From: Flavobacteriales bacterium
GTDB taxonomy: Bacteria; Bacteroidota; Bacteroidia; Flavobacteriales_F; PHOS-HE28
Assembly: GCA_016713875.1 (NCBI GenBank)
Contig: JADJOI010000003.1
Coordinates: 806,001-870,000 of the forward strand
DNA: 64,000 nucleotides
Direction of reading: 5' to 3'
The notes beneath the pieces were generated by a model. The model saw only the letters and a list, made by a program, of their open reading frames with translations. It was not told where the DNA came from and ran no database searches. Positions within the stretch are counted from its first letter, which is position 1; each line of letters opens with the position of its first letter. The position numbers and the translations under genes were made by a program. Shown here piece by piece: positions 1 to 8,423 of this stretch.

Positions 1-469
1 TGGCGTTGTCGATGCCCGTGATGTGGAGCCCGGTGCCGCCCGCTTCGGCCGCGGCCAGCACCTGCTGATCGTGCGGAAGCGCCTGGGTCACGATCCACTG
101 TACCGCGTTCTGCGCGTTGATCCTCACCACCAGCAGGTCGTGGTCGTCATGGCCGTCAGGAACAAGGCTTCCCACCAGGTAGCCACCGCCGCCCTGCGCA
201 GGCACGAAGGCCTGACCGAACACGCGTCCCGCCAGCGGTACGGTCGTGGTCGCGGTGACCTGTCCCGAGCCGTTCACGGTCACCAGGGCGGCCGCGCGGC
301 CTTCATCGCCGGTCCATGCTGAAACGGCGGCCACGACGCCCGATCCCTGTGGGACCGGACCGAGACCGAAGGTGCCGGCCGCTCCCCAGCGTGTCTCGAA
401 CGACTGGGCTGGCAAGGACGCTGCTCCCAAGAGGCACAGGAAAGGGGCGAGGAGGGAGGGGGAACGCAT
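1..469 (-). CDS. secreted protein, N-terminal part (runs off window)
   Basis: Reading leftward from an ATG at 467-469 there is an open frame of about 156 codons that continues past base 1. It begins with a clear signal peptide (MRSPSLLAPFLCLLGAASLP then AQ), followed by a Gly/Val/Ala-rich exported region with phrases such as LVVRINAQNAVQWI. That pattern resembles the beta-propeller or repeat-type secreted proteins common in Bacteroidota. The C-terminus, where a T9SS sorting domain would be, lies outside the window. The plus-strand frames here are shadows. Function is not recognised. The divergent PAP2 gene starts 41 bases away. Confidence 0.65.
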   Translation of the reverse strand, partial: MRSPSLLAPFLCLLGAASLPAQSFETRWGAAGTFGLGPVPQGSGVVAAVSAWTGDEGRAAALVTVNGSGQVTATTTVPLAGRVFGQAFVPAQGGGGYLVGSLVPDGHDDHDLLVVRINAQNAVQWIVTQALPHDQQVLAAAEAGGTGLHITGIDNA

Positions 470-497
470 GCCCGAAAGTAGCACCGGAAGGCTCGGT

Positions 498-505
498 TAG
501 TTTTG
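498..505 (+). promoter_or_regulatory. TAnnTTTG -7 promoter element of the PAP2 gene
   Basis: TAGTTTTG is an exact match to the Bacteroidota -7 consensus TAnnTTTG. It ends only 4 bases before the ATG at 510, so the transcript probably begins at or very near the start codon. Confidence 0.55.
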
Positions 506-509
506 GCGC

Positions 510-1169
510 ATGGACCGCACGCGGAACGTCTCCGCTTTCACAGGCACTGCACTTGTGCTTGCACTGCCGGCGGTCATCGCCGTGTGGCGCACTGAACAGG
601 TGTCGTTACATGCCGCAGTGAACCGCTGGCACGCCCCGTGGAGCGATGCCCTCCTGAGCGTGGTCACACATCTTGGGGATGGGCTGGTCCCCACCGCGAT
701 CGCCGCGGTGCTGCTCTTCGTAGGCACCTGGCGGACCGTTCTCCTGTTGGGGCTGAGCACCGGGTTGAGCGCGATCCTGGTGCAGGTTCTCAAACGGCAG
801 GTCTTCTCGGATCATGACCGCCCGGCGATGTACGCTCATGACATGCCCATGCTGCACTTGGTGGACGGGGTGACCATGAACCACCATTTCAGTTTCCCTT
901 CGGGACATGCCACGTGTGCCTTTGCCATGTGCCTGTCGTTCGCGGTGATGGACAGGGGTGAAGGCCGCGCTGCTGCCTGGGCGGTGGTGGCTGCGGTGCT
1001 GGCGTTCACACGTGTATACCTCTCGCAGCACTTCACCGAGGATGTGCTGGCCGGAGCTGCTTTGGGGGTGGCCACGGGTGTGCTGATGTGGTTCATCCTG
1101 TACCGTTCAACATGGGCCCGTGCCGCCTGGCTCGGACGGCGGCCCTGGCCCACAGGGCGCACCGCATGA
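510..1169 (+). CDS. PAP2-family membrane phosphatase
   Basis: A 219-residue integral membrane protein of the PAP2 (type 2 phosphatidic acid phosphatase) superfamily, which dephosphorylates lipid phosphates or undecaprenyl pyrophosphate at the membrane. The three phosphatase motifs are visible. Motif 1 is K95...RP at 104-105, with a spacing longer than the usual KxxxxxxRP. Motif 2 is PSGH at 130-133. Motif 3 has R168, H174 and D178 (FTRVYLSQHFTED). Several hydrophobic helices surround them. It is a stand-alone gene, divergent from the secreted protein at 469 and convergent with the small gene ending at 1176. The exact substrate cannot be told from sequence. Confidence 0.9.
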   Translation: MDRTRNVSAFTGTALVLALPAVIAVWRTEQVSLHAAVNRWHAPWSDALLSVVTHLGDGLVPTAIAAVLLFVGTWRTVLLLGLSTGLSAILVQVLKRQVFSDHDRPAMYAHDMPMLHLVDGVTMNHHFSFPSGHATCAFAMCLSFAVMDRGEGRAAAWAVVAAVLAFTRVYLSQHFTEDVLAGAALGVATGVLMWFILYRSTWARAAWLGRRPWPTGRTA

Positions 1170-1175
1170 GGGTGT

Positions 1176-1487
1176 CTACACCGGTCTCACAAGATGAAAG
1201 AGCTGCTCGGTACTGGCAGGGTCCAGGCTGGTGACGGCTTCGGCCCAGGTGCGCACAAGACGTTCACCGAGCAGGGTCTGTGCATGTTCCTCCACCTGCC
1301 GGTACAATAGTGCTTTGGTCATGCCGCTGAGATGGATCAGCGGTGTGTCCATGATCGCATCATCCCGGAGCTCGATCTCGGTATGCGCTTCGATGGTGAG
1401 AAAGAGGGCCAGTTTGGCGCTATACAGCGCGCGCGCCAGTTCGATCGCGTCAGCGCGCTCACGGGTCAGGAAGGAGATCCTCAGCAT
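1176..1487 (-). CDS. small protein at the end of the efflux operon (possible CutA/PII-like fold)
   Basis: A 103-residue protein. I chose the ATG at 1485-1487, two bases after the TolC-like stop; an upstream in-frame ATG at 1520 would overlap that gene. The pattern is strand, helix (RERADAIELARALYSAKL), strands, then a C-terminal helix. This resembles ferredoxin-like CutA/PII proteins, in particular the segment after the first helix, but the similarity is weak and no catalytic or metal site is evident. As the last gene of the TetR/ABC/HlyD/TolC operon it may serve the transporter. Function unknown. Confidence 0.6.
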   Translation of the reverse strand: MLRISFLTRERADAIELARALYSAKLALFLTIEAHTEIELRDDAIMDTPLIHLSGMTKALLYRQVEEHAQTLLGERLVRTWAEAVTSLDPASTEQLFHLVRPV

Positions 1488-1489
1488 GG

Positions 1490-2911
1490 TCAGGGGGTTC
1501 GTTCGGACAGAGAGCGCCACAGGATACCGGCTTCCAGGTCGGTGGCGAACCAGGCCTTGCGCAGTTTCGATTCCAGTTCCACCTGCTTGATGCGGGATTC
1601 AAGCAGGGCCACTTCACGGGCGTTCACCAGGAACAGGGAGCTCTCACCCACTTCGAAGCGGCGGTTCTCCCCGTCGAGCAGGATGCCGTAGTTCCGCACG
1701 GTGAGGGCTCCCAGATCGGTCTGTTGGCGTAAGGTGCCCGTTTCGTTGGCGCGCTCCGCTACGCGATTGGCGATCACGGTCCGGTCCCGTTCCAGGGCCA
1801 GTTCAGCGTCGGTCACGCGCAGTCGGGCCAGGCTGAGCTCGCCGCGCTCTCGGCGCAACAGCAGCGGCATGCGGAAGCCCACTCCCCACTGCTGGTCGCC
1901 ACCATCGATCCAGGCACCACCCTCACCACTGAACCGCTGCGCATCGCCCAGCACCATGTACTTCAGGTCCAGCTGGGGACGGAGCATCTCGGCACGGAGC
2001 CGGCGGTCCACCTCGAGCTGGTCGATGCGCGCCTGTGCTTGGAGGAGCAGAGGGTGCGACTCTTCGGCCCGGAGCACAAGGCTGTCCATGGACGGCGCGC
2101 CGTCCGGACTTTCCAGGTCGCGTTCCATAGGGCGCGTGGCCGGATCGAGCTCAAGCGGGCGAAGGGCTTGGTCCCACAGGTGGTTGGAGAGGCGCAGGGC
2201 CGTGTTGCGGACGTTCAGTTCGGCCTGGGCCAGCCGCATCTCGCGATCCTGCAATTGAAGAAAGGCCTCAAGCGTATCGATGGCCGGCCGGTCGCCACCG
2301 CGCCAGCTGCCGCGCACGAAGTCGTTCCGTTGTCGGGCCAGTTGCACGGCCTCCTGCGCGATCCGGAGGGCCTGATGGGCGGCCACCCAGTCGACGTGAT
2401 CGGCGAGCGCTGCGTACAGCAAGGCGTTCAACATCTGCTCCTGTTCGGCCGTTGCCGCGTCCTGGAAGGCCTGGGCCCGACGCAGCGCCGCCCGCCGTTG
2501 ATCCATGAGCAGCCCCTGGCCCAAGGCGAGGCTGACGCCGGCCTTCACGAGCCCCTCGATAGGCGTCACCAGCATGGGGTCCAGCAGATCGCCTGAGTTG
2601 TCCTGGTAACCAGCGAGCACTTCGATGCCCCACCAAGTGGGCACCTTCAGTCCGACGTCGAGCAAACGGAAGTAGTCCTTCTGATCGAAGGTCTTCTCGT
2701 CCAATTCGGCCTGCAGCACCGGATCGAAACCGCCCCGCGCGCTGCGCACGGTGGCGGACCCCAGTTCAGGACGCAACGCGGCCTGGCGTGCCACGGGATG
2801 ATGATCCAGCACCAGTCGCACCAGGGCCTCGCGGGACAAGGTGGGGGCGACCTCCTGGGCGGACAGCCCCAGGGGGATCAGCAGACCGATGGCGAGGACG
2901 ATGCGCATCAC
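1490..2911 (-). CDS. TolC-family outer-membrane efflux protein
   Basis: A 473-residue outer-membrane channel component for tripartite export. It has a signal peptide (MMRIVLAIGLLIPLGLSAQ) and then long alanine, glutamine and arginine-rich helices in two related halves, typical of TolC/OEP proteins (for example AELNVRNTALRLSNHLWDQ). The length fits the family. The start ATG overlaps the stop of the HlyD-type gene by 4 bases, so the two are probably translationally coupled. With the ABC and HlyD-type proteins it should form a channel from the inner membrane to the outside. The exported substrate is unknown. Confidence 0.9.
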   Translation of the reverse strand: MMRIVLAIGLLIPLGLSAQEVAPTLSREALVRLVLDHHPVARQAALRPELGSATVRSARGGFDPVLQAELDEKTFDQKDYFRLLDVGLKVPTWWGIEVLAGYQDNSGDLLDPMLVTPIEGLVKAGVSLALGQGLLMDQRRAALRRAQAFQDAATAEQEQMLNALLYAALADHVDWVAAHQALRIAQEAVQLARQRNDFVRGSWRGGDRPAIDTLEAFLQLQDREMRLAQAELNVRNTALRLSNHLWDQALRPLELDPATRPMERDLESPDGAPSMDSLVLRAEESHPLLLQAQARIDQLEVDRRLRAEMLRPQLDLKYMVLGDAQRFSGEGGAWIDGGDQQWGVGFRMPLLLRRERGELSLARLRVTDAELALERDRTVIANRVAERANETGTLRQQTDLGALTVRNYGILLDGENRRFEVGESSLFLVNAREVALLESRIKQVELESKLRKAWFATDLEAGILWRSLSERTP

Positions 2912-4299
2912 TTGCTCGCTTCCGCCGAGGCGGTCCCCGGTCTGTTGGATGAGGAGTTGGAGGGGGTGGAGGGTTCCAGGTAGAGGTCAGGCGGAAAGCC
3001 GTTCAGCTGCCGCCAGAGCTCGTACCAGATGGGGACATCCTGAAGCAGGGCGAAGCCGATGGCGCCGCTGCCCACGCGCAGGGCCTCGGGCCAGGCGGTG
3101 TCCTCTGGGTCGGGGCCGATCAGGATGCGGTACTTGCCGTTCGGACTGATGGAGTTGTCGATGGCGACCACCCGGCCGCCGAAGGTTCCGTAGCTCGTGT
3201 TGGGCCATCCACTGAACACGATGCTCGGCCATCCGTCGAACATGAACCGCACCGTGCTGCCCGTGCGGATCAGCGGCATGTCCATCGGACGCACGTAGAG
3301 CTCCACGGCCAGGTCGAAGCGCGCTGGCATCAGGGTCACCAAGGGCTCGCCTTCCTTCACCGTCTCGCCCAAGCCCTGGCGCACGGCCTTGGTGATGTAG
3401 GCCCGCTGAGGGGCGGTGATGTAGTAGAAGCCGGAGCGCACGCTGTAGTTGGCGAAGTCGTTCTGGAGCTTCGTCACTTCTCCTTCGGTGGTGTACATCT
3501 GGCTGAGGCTGGCGTACTTCTCGCTCTCCGCTTTGCTCAGCTTGTCCCGGTAGTCCTGGCGGATCCCATTGAGGTCGAGCTGGGCGTTGAGCAGTTCGTT
3601 GCGGCTGTCGAGCAGCTGGTTCTCGGCATCGATCATGGTGGCATTGGCCCGCTGTTCGTTCACGCGGCGGCGCTCCAGCTCCACCATGCTCACCAGGCCT
3701 TCCTTGAACTGCTCCTCACCGCGCAGCAGCTGGTCCTTCGCCACCTTGATCTCGGTGCGCGCCGCCACCACCCGGATGCTATCGCTCTGCACCTTCAGGA
3801 CCGCCTGCTTGATCTTGTTGCGGGCTTGTTCCAGCTTGATGGTGAGCGCGCCGCTCAGGGCGTCGATCTGGGCATCGAGGCTGTTCACCTTTTCGGCGTA
3901 GCTGCGGGCCGTGGCCTCCTTGGCGAAGATCTGTTCCTGGGTGCGGTCCAGCAGCTTGGGGTCCATGTACTCGGGCCTCACTTCGCTCAATCGGAGGATG
4001 GTGTCGCCTTGTTCCACCAGCTGGCCTTCCTGCACGTACCATTGCTCGATGCGTCCGGCGATGATGCTCGGGATGGTCTGCGGACGCTGTTGGGGCGCCA
4101 GGCTGGTGACCACGCCGCGTGCGCGGATGTTCTGGGTCCACGGCAGGAACAGGCCGGTGATGAAGAGCACGAGAGCGAGCGCGGTGAGACGGCCGAAGAA
4201 CTTGCCGGCGCGTGCGGGCAGCACTTTGCGGAACGACTCGAAGCTGGTCCGGTCCAGCTCAGGCGTGGCACACTCGGGGGCGGGAGAGATGTTCAGCAT
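2908..4299 (-). CDS. HlyD-family membrane fusion protein
   Basis: A 463-residue periplasmic adaptor. One transmembrane helix lies near residues 40-60 (LTALALVLFITGLFLPW). It is followed by a biotinyl-lipoyl-like half motif (IIAGRIEQWYVQEGQLVEQGD), a long coiled-coil hairpin around residues 130-270, the second lipoyl half, and a beta-barrel region. This order is standard for HlyD/EmrA adaptors that link an inner-membrane ABC exporter to a TolC channel. It starts 11 bases after the ABC gene and overlaps the TolC-like gene by 4 bases. Confidence 0.9.
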   Translation of the reverse strand: MLNISPAPECATPELDRTSFESFRKVLPARAGKFFGRLTALALVLFITGLFLPWTQNIRARGVVTSLAPQQRPQTIPSIIAGRIEQWYVQEGQLVEQGDTILRLSEVRPEYMDPKLLDRTQEQIFAKEATARSYAEKVNSLDAQIDALSGALTIKLEQARNKIKQAVLKVQSDSIRVVAARTEIKVAKDQLLRGEEQFKEGLVSMVELERRRVNEQRANATMIDAENQLLDSRNELLNAQLDLNGIRQDYRDKLSKAESEKYASLSQMYTTEGEVTKLQNDFANYSVRSGFYYITAPQRAYITKAVRQGLGETVKEGEPLVTLMPARFDLAVELYVRPMDMPLIRTGSTVRFMFDGWPSIVFSGWPNTSYGTFGGRVVAIDNSISPNGKYRILIGPDPEDTAWPEALRVGSGAIGFALLQDVPIWYELWRQLNGFPPDLYLEPSTPSNSSSNRPGTASAEASK

Positions 4300-4310
4300 C
4301 GCGGATGTGC

Positions 4311-5990
4311 TCAGGCGTGGCCAAGTTCGTGGAGCCTTCCGTCATCCAGGTGGACATGTCGCTCGCAGCGCGCCTGGACGGAAGGGTCGTTGCTCACGAG
4401 CACGAGCGTCCAAGGAGCCCCCCGCGTGGTGAGCTCGTGAAGCAGCGCATCCCGATCGGCCGTATCGAACATGGCCAGGTCATCCTCGATCAGGAGCAGC
4501 TTCGGCCGCGAGGCCAGGCATCGAGCAAGGATGACGCGCTTGACGAGCGAGCGCGGTAGGCGCGTGCCGTTCGGGTCCAGTGGGGTCATCAGGCCCAGGG
4601 GAAGGCGGGCGATCTGCGCGGCGAGGCCGGTGCGTTCCGAGGCGATCCGCACATCCTCGGTGGTGACCCAAGGTCGGCCCATGGTGATGTTGTCCTGGAT
4701 GGTCCCACTGAACACCTCGTCCTGGTTCAGGCTGTCGCCCATCATGCTGCGCGCGTGGTCGAGGTCGAGGCTGCCCAGGGGATGACCATCGAGCACGACC
4801 GTGCCGGAGGTCGGGCTCACCAGGCCCCCGATCATCTGCAACAGGGTGGTCTTTCCGCTGCCATTGGGCCCACTGAGACAGATCTTCTGGCCCGCGGCGA
4901 TGGTGAGGTCCACGCCGCCGATCACGTCCTGGCCGGTCCATGGTGACCGGAACGTCACACCGTGGAAGGCGACCTCCATCCCGGCCGCGCCATCGGCCGA
5001 AGCGGGGATGTGCACCTGTCCTCCCTGTTCGAGCGGCAGGTCGGTCACGTTCCCGATCTTCTCCAGGGCGGTGAGCACGTCATAGATCGCTTCGATGCTG
5101 ATGGTGAGCTTCTCCACCGCGGCCATCACCAGCAGGATGATGATCTCCGCGGCGACGAACTGGCCGAGGTTCATCTGTTCGCCCATCACCAGAAGCCCGC
5201 CGAGGATCAGCAGGCTCAAGGTGATGATGACCTTGAAGAGCACCATGGCCCCGTACTGCTGCAACAGGACCCTGAAATGGCCGTTGCGCGCAAGGATGTA
5301 CTTCGACGTGATCTGGTCGGTGCGGTCCAGGGCCAGGTGGGTCCGTCCCGCCAGTTTGAAGGTGTTCATGTTGCGCCCGAGCTCCTCGAGCCAGAAGGCC
5401 ACCTCATACTTGTACTTCGACTCCTCCAGACTGGTGCGAAGACCGCGCATGCCGGTCCACCGGAAGATGACGTAGAGGAGCGCGACGAGGAAGAGGCCGA
5501 AGGCGATGAAGAAGGGGTGGTAGAACGACAGCAACACCAGACTCAGGACGATCTGCAGCGATGCCACGGGCACGTCGATCAGCACCTTGGTGAGGCCTTT
5601 CTGGATGGTGAGGGTGTCGAAGAAACGGTTGACGAGCTCTGGCAGGTACCGCCCCTGTACCGCCTCCGAGCGCAGGCGGGGCAGCCGGTAGGCGAAGTCG
5701 AAGGCGCTCCGGGCGAACAATCGCTGCTTGATCGTCTCGCCGATGGTGAGCTGCAGGATCTGCATCACGCCGGCGAAGGCGACGCCGATGGTGACGAAGG
5801 CGATGAGCACTCCCCAGCTGGTGGCGATCTGCCCCCCGCTGATCAGGTTGATGATGGCCTGAATGCCCAGCGGCAGCGTGAGGTTGATGGCCCCGCTGAC
5901 CAGCGCGTAGAGGTAGATGTAACCCAGCTCGCGCCGGTCCATGCTCAGAAGGCGCACCAGCCGTTGGAACGGGGTGATCACGGTGCTCAT
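4311..5990 (-). CDS. ABC exporter (permease-ATPase fusion) with non-canonical ATPase motifs
   Basis: A 559-residue half-transporter: six predicted membrane helices in the first ~300 residues, then an ATPase domain. Walker A is intact (GPNGSGKTT, about residues 373-381). The signature LSGGQ is replaced by LPRSL (about 477), the Walker B/catalytic pair reads LLIEDD instead of LLLDE, and the H-loop histidine is Asn (VLVSNDP, about 531). Similar motifs occur, as I recall, in a Bacteroidota subfamily of type I secretion-like exporters, so it is probably functional but atypical. No N-terminal C39 peptidase domain is present. The start ATG at 5988-5990 overlaps the TetR stop by 4 bases; a longer upstream frame lies inside the regulator gene and is a shadow. 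Confidence 0.88.
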   Translation of the reverse strand: MSTVITPFQRLVRLLSMDRRELGYIYLYALVSGAINLTLPLGIQAIINLISGGQIATSWGVLIAFVTIGVAFAGVMQILQLTIGETIKQRLFARSAFDFAYRLPRLRSEAVQGRYLPELVNRFFDTLTIQKGLTKVLIDVPVASLQIVLSLVLLSFYHPFFIAFGLFLVALLYVIFRWTGMRGLRTSLEESKYKYEVAFWLEELGRNMNTFKLAGRTHLALDRTDQITSKYILARNGHFRVLLQQYGAMVLFKVIITLSLLILGGLLVMGEQMNLGQFVAAEIIILLVMAAVEKLTISIEAIYDVLTALEKIGNVTDLPLEQGGQVHIPASADGAAGMEVAFHGVTFRSPWTGQDVIGGVDLTIAAGQKICLSGPNGSGKTTLLQMIGGLVSPTSGTVVLDGHPLGSLDLDHARSMMGDSLNQDEVFSGTIQDNITMGRPWVTTEDVRIASERTGLAAQIARLPLGLMTPLDPNGTRLPRSLVKRVILARCLASRPKLLLIEDDLAMFDTADRDALLHELTTRGAPWTLVLVSNDPSVQARCERHVHLDDGRLHELGHA

Positions 5991-6670
5991 GAGCGGGGGC
6001 GGTGGGTGATGGACGACTGGGCGAGGTGGACGAGGAAGTCGGCCGTCCGGTCCTTCCGACCGAACCCGGAAAGCCCCGGGATGTGCTCGTGGAAGAAATG
6101 CTGGTCGAGCGAACCCTCGGCGAGGGTGCAGGCCAGGGCGGCCGGGAAGGGATGGTCGCGCCGCACGAGCACGATCAGCTCGCGCAGCCGGTCGCAGAGC
6201 CGGCCGAACGAGCTGAAGTGACCGTCGCGCCCACGGGCATCGACCTCCTTCACCAGGTAGGCCTTCGGGCTTTCGGCCTTGGCGATGCGGTACAGCGCGC
6301 GAAGGTCGACATGGCCGAAGGCCCCGCGCTCCTCCACGGGCTCGGCCAGGGAGCGGATGGCACGCTCCAGGAGCTGCTTCGGGTCCGGGATGTTGGCCGT
6401 GTCGAACACGAGCTTGTACTCCCGCCAGCTCCAGTACCATCCGATGAGGTAGACGAGGAGGAGGTGCTTGTTCTCGAAGTAGCGGTAGATGGAGCTCTCG
6501 GCGGTCCCGAGCGCCTGGGCCAGCTTGGCGAAGGTCAATCGCTCGAACCCGAGCTCATCGATCAGGGCGATCGAGCGCTCGATGATGCGCCGGCCGAGAT
6601 CGGTGGTGGACGGATCCTTCAGGAACACACGTTCCTGGACGTGCATGTCGAGCTGGGCAAGTCGTTGCAT
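5987..6670 (-). CDS. TetR/AcrR-family transcriptional regulator
   Basis: A 227-residue regulator. The N-terminal helix-turn-helix (LTFAKLAQALGTAESSIYRYFENK, written here as the region around residues 40-65) is a textbook TetR DNA-binding domain, followed by an all-helical ligand domain. It is the first gene of the export operon and overlaps the ABC gene by 4 bases, so it probably represses the operon and itself. I chose ATG 6668-6670. The in-frame TTG at 6712 lies inside the -7 promoter element (6710-6717) and so upstream of any plausible transcription start. Confidence 0.88.
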   Translation of the reverse strand: MQRLAQLDMHVQERVFLKDPSTTDLGRRIIERSIALIDELGFERLTFAKLAQALGTAESSIYRYFENKHLLLVYLIGWYWSWREYKLVFDTANIPDPKQLLERAIRSLAEPVEERGAFGHVDLRALYRIAKAESPKAYLVKEVDARGRDGHFSSFGRLCDRLRELIVLVRRDHPFPAALACTLAEGSLDQHFFHEHIPGLSGFGRKDRTADFLVHLAQSSITHRPRS

Positions 6671-6709
6671 CGGGGTGTGATGTGGACAGTCAGCTATCAA
6701 CGAACGTGC

Positions 6710-6717
6710 CAAAACTA
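6710..6717 (-). promoter_or_regulatory. TAnnTTTG -7 element of the TetR/export operon
   Basis: On the minus strand this reads TAGTTTTG, an exact TAnnTTTG match. A TTG lies 18 bases further upstream (6736-6738), in line with the -33 box of Bacteroidota promoters. The leader to the ATG at 6670 would be about 35 bases. Confidence 0.6.
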
Positions 6718-6746
6718 TTGTTCACGAAATAAATACAAGTGATACT

Positions 6747-6761
6747 GATAGTAATACTATC
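6747..6761. promoter_or_regulatory. 15-bp palindrome, probable TetR operator
   Basis: GATAGTAATACTATC is a perfect 15-base palindrome (7-base arms around one central base) just upstream of the putative -33 box of the TetR operon. The surrounding 90 bases are strikingly AT-rich for this genome. TetR regulators usually bind such palindromes and repress their own operon, so this is a plausible operator. Confidence 0.5.
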
Positions 6762-6764
6762 GAA

Positions 6765-7895
6765 CTATGGGTCGTTGTACGACACGCGGTAGATCCGATC
6801 GGTTGCATCGTCGCTGATGAGCACGCTCCCATCGGGGGCCTCCAGCACGTCCACCGGCCGGCCCCAGGCGCTGCTGCCATCCAGCCAGCCGTCGGCGAAG
6901 ACCTCCGTGCGGGCGGTGCCGTCGGGTCGGGGAAAGGCGGCCACCACCCTGTAGCCCACCGGGGTGCTGCGGTTCCAGCTGCCATGCTCGGCGATGAGGA
7001 TCGCGCCCCGGTATTTCGGCGGGAAGGAGGTGCCCGTCAGGAAGCACATGCCCAATGGGGCGACATGGGCGCCAAGACGGGCGGCAGGGGCGGTGAAGCT
7101 GCTGCAGGGCCGCTGGTCACCATATTCAGGATCGGGGACGTCGCCTGCATGGCAGTACGGATAGCCGAAGTGCAGACCTCGGGTGTCCAACCGGTCCAGT
7201 TCGCAATCCGGAGCGTCATCTCCCATCCAGTCGCGCCCGTTATCGGTGAACCAGAGCTCCCCGGTCCCGGGCCGCCAGTCGAACCCCACGGTATTGCGCA
7301 CGCCATGAGCCTCGATGCGCAGGTCCTTGCCGTCCGCCGTCATGCTCGTGATCGTCGCGAACAGGCTGTCCTCGCTCAGGCAGTTGTTGCAGGGAGCGCC
7401 CACCGGCACGTACAACCGGTCATCGGGACCGAAGGCGATGAACTTCCATCCGTGGTGGTCCTCTGCAGGGAACATCTGCGGCAGCACAATAGGCGCCGGT
7501 GGGTCCTCCAGGCGGTCTTCGATCGAGTCGTAACGAAGGATCCGGTCCACGGCGGAGACATAGAGCGATCCTTTGCGGAAGGCCACGCCCGCCGGCATCC
7601 GCAGGTCCCTGGCAATGATGCGATGGATGTCAGCCTGTCCGTCCCGGTCCGTGTCCGTCAGCGCATGAACCACCCCTTCGGCCCGACTTCCCACGAAGAG
7701 GGTGCCCCGATCCCCCCAACACATGGCCCTCGCGTTGGTCACGCCTTCGGCGAACACGCCGATCCCGAAGCCTTCGGGCAGCTTGATGCGTGCAAGCTCC
7801 GGCGGGCCGGAGCGGATGGTCGGCGCACAGACTCCTCCAAAAAGCAGCCAGCCGGAGCAGATGACGACGAGCGTGCCGGTGCCTCGTGGGCTCAT
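6765..7895 (-). CDS. PQQ-dependent sugar dehydrogenase-like protein (soluble GDH/YliI type)
   Basis: A 376-residue exported six-bladed beta-propeller of the glucose/sorbosone dehydrogenase family, which uses PQQ to oxidise aldose sugars in the periplasm. Recognisable family segments include LPEGFGIGVFAEGVTNARAM near the N-terminus, the HGVRNTVGFDWRPGTGELWF blade, FTDNGRDWMGDD, and SGTGEEG-free C-terminal blades ending in VDVLEAPDGSVLISDD. The N-terminal hydrophobic segment (about residues 8-22) with a Cys at 23 suggests a signal or lipoprotein anchor. It overlaps the universal stress gene by 4 bases. No PQQ synthesis gene is in the window, so cofactor use is inferred. Confidence 0.82.
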   Translation of the reverse strand: MSPRGTGTLVVICSGWLLFGGVCAPTIRSGPPELARIKLPEGFGIGVFAEGVTNARAMCWGDRGTLFVGSRAEGVVHALTDTDRDGQADIHRIIARDLRMPAGVAFRKGSLYVSAVDRILRYDSIEDRLEDPPAPIVLPQMFPAEDHHGWKFIAFGPDDRLYVPVGAPCNNCLSEDSLFATITSMTADGKDLRIEAHGVRNTVGFDWRPGTGELWFTDNGRDWMGDDAPDCELDRLDTRGLHFGYPYCHAGDVPDPEYGDQRPCSSFTAPAARLGAHVAPLGMCFLTGTSFPPKYRGAILIAEHGSWNRSTPVGYRVVAAFPRPDGTARTEVFADGWLDGSSAWGRPVDVLEAPDGSVLISDDATDRIYRVSYNDP

Positions 7896-8341
7896 TCCGT
7901 GACGGTTGACGGGACGATGAGCAGGGGAGTGCGGGTGGCGGCCAGGACCTGTTGGCAGACGCTGCCCACGAAGAGCCGATGCAGGGCTCCGTGTCCGTGG
8001 GATCCCAGAACAACAAGATCGGCATTGATGCGTGAAGCCTGGTCCAGGATGGTGGCCACAGTGGGGCCTTGGACGAGCAATGCCCGGGCGTCGACACCAT
8101 GGGCGGAGCGATCCAGGGCGATTTGTTGCAGTTCCTGATGCTCATCGCGCAGTTCGTGCGCGCGCTGATCACGGATATGCTGCGGGCCGGGTTCGAAGCC
8201 GACCAGGTCCGGATCCGGAGCGGCCACATGAACGATCCACAAGGTGGTCTGGTGAACGAGGGCCAGATCACCGGCGATGCGCAGGACCTCGTGTGAGATG
8301 GGGGACAGGTCGATGGCGGCGAGGATGTTCTTCATGTGCAT
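7892..8341 (-). CDS. universal stress protein (UspA family)
   Basis: A 149-residue single-domain Usp. The ATP-binding signature G-2x-G-9x-G-S is seen as GSHGHGALHRLFVGS at residues 113-127, and the N-terminus has the usual KNILAAIDLSP strand. Such proteins bind ATP and help cells survive starvation and stress. It precedes the sugar dehydrogenase-like gene with an ATGA overlap. A TACCTTCG element lies 3 bases before the ATG, so the message may be leaderless; the second Met at codon 3 is an alternative start. Confidence 0.92.
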   Translation of the reverse strand: MHMKNILAAIDLSPISHEVLRIAGDLALVHQTTLWIVHVAAPDPDLVGFEPGPQHIRDQRAHELRDEHQELQQIALDRSAHGVDARALLVQGPTVATILDQASRINADLVVLGSHGHGALHRLFVGSVCQQVLAATRTPLLIVPSTVTE

Positions 8342-8344
8342 ATC

Positions 8345-8352
8345 CGAAGGTA
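8345..8352 (-). promoter_or_regulatory. TAnnTTCG-type -7 element of the usp gene
   Basis: On the minus strand this reads TACCTTCG, one base off the TAnnTTTG consensus. It ends 3 bases before the ATG of the universal stress gene. Confidence 0.4.
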
Positions 8353-8380
8353 AGCCACGGACCGGTCGCCCTGAATGACG

Positions 8381-8404
8381 AAGGGCGGCCCATCGGCCGC
8401 CCTT
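8381..8404 (-). terminator. hairpin terminator after the basic protein gene
   Basis: A perfect 10-base stem (AAGGGCGGCC / GGCCGCCCTT) with loop CATC lies 20 bases past the stop of the gene at 8424-8969. There is no strong T tract on the minus strand, so Rho may assist. Confidence 0.55.
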
Positions 8405-8423
8405 CTTTCTGAGATCAATCGGA

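Noticed and set aside
4962..6221. A 419-codon plus-strand frame antisense to the ABC exporter and TetR
   Set aside because: Low-complexity Glu/Asp/Val/Gln composition; the minus-strand genes carry real motifs.
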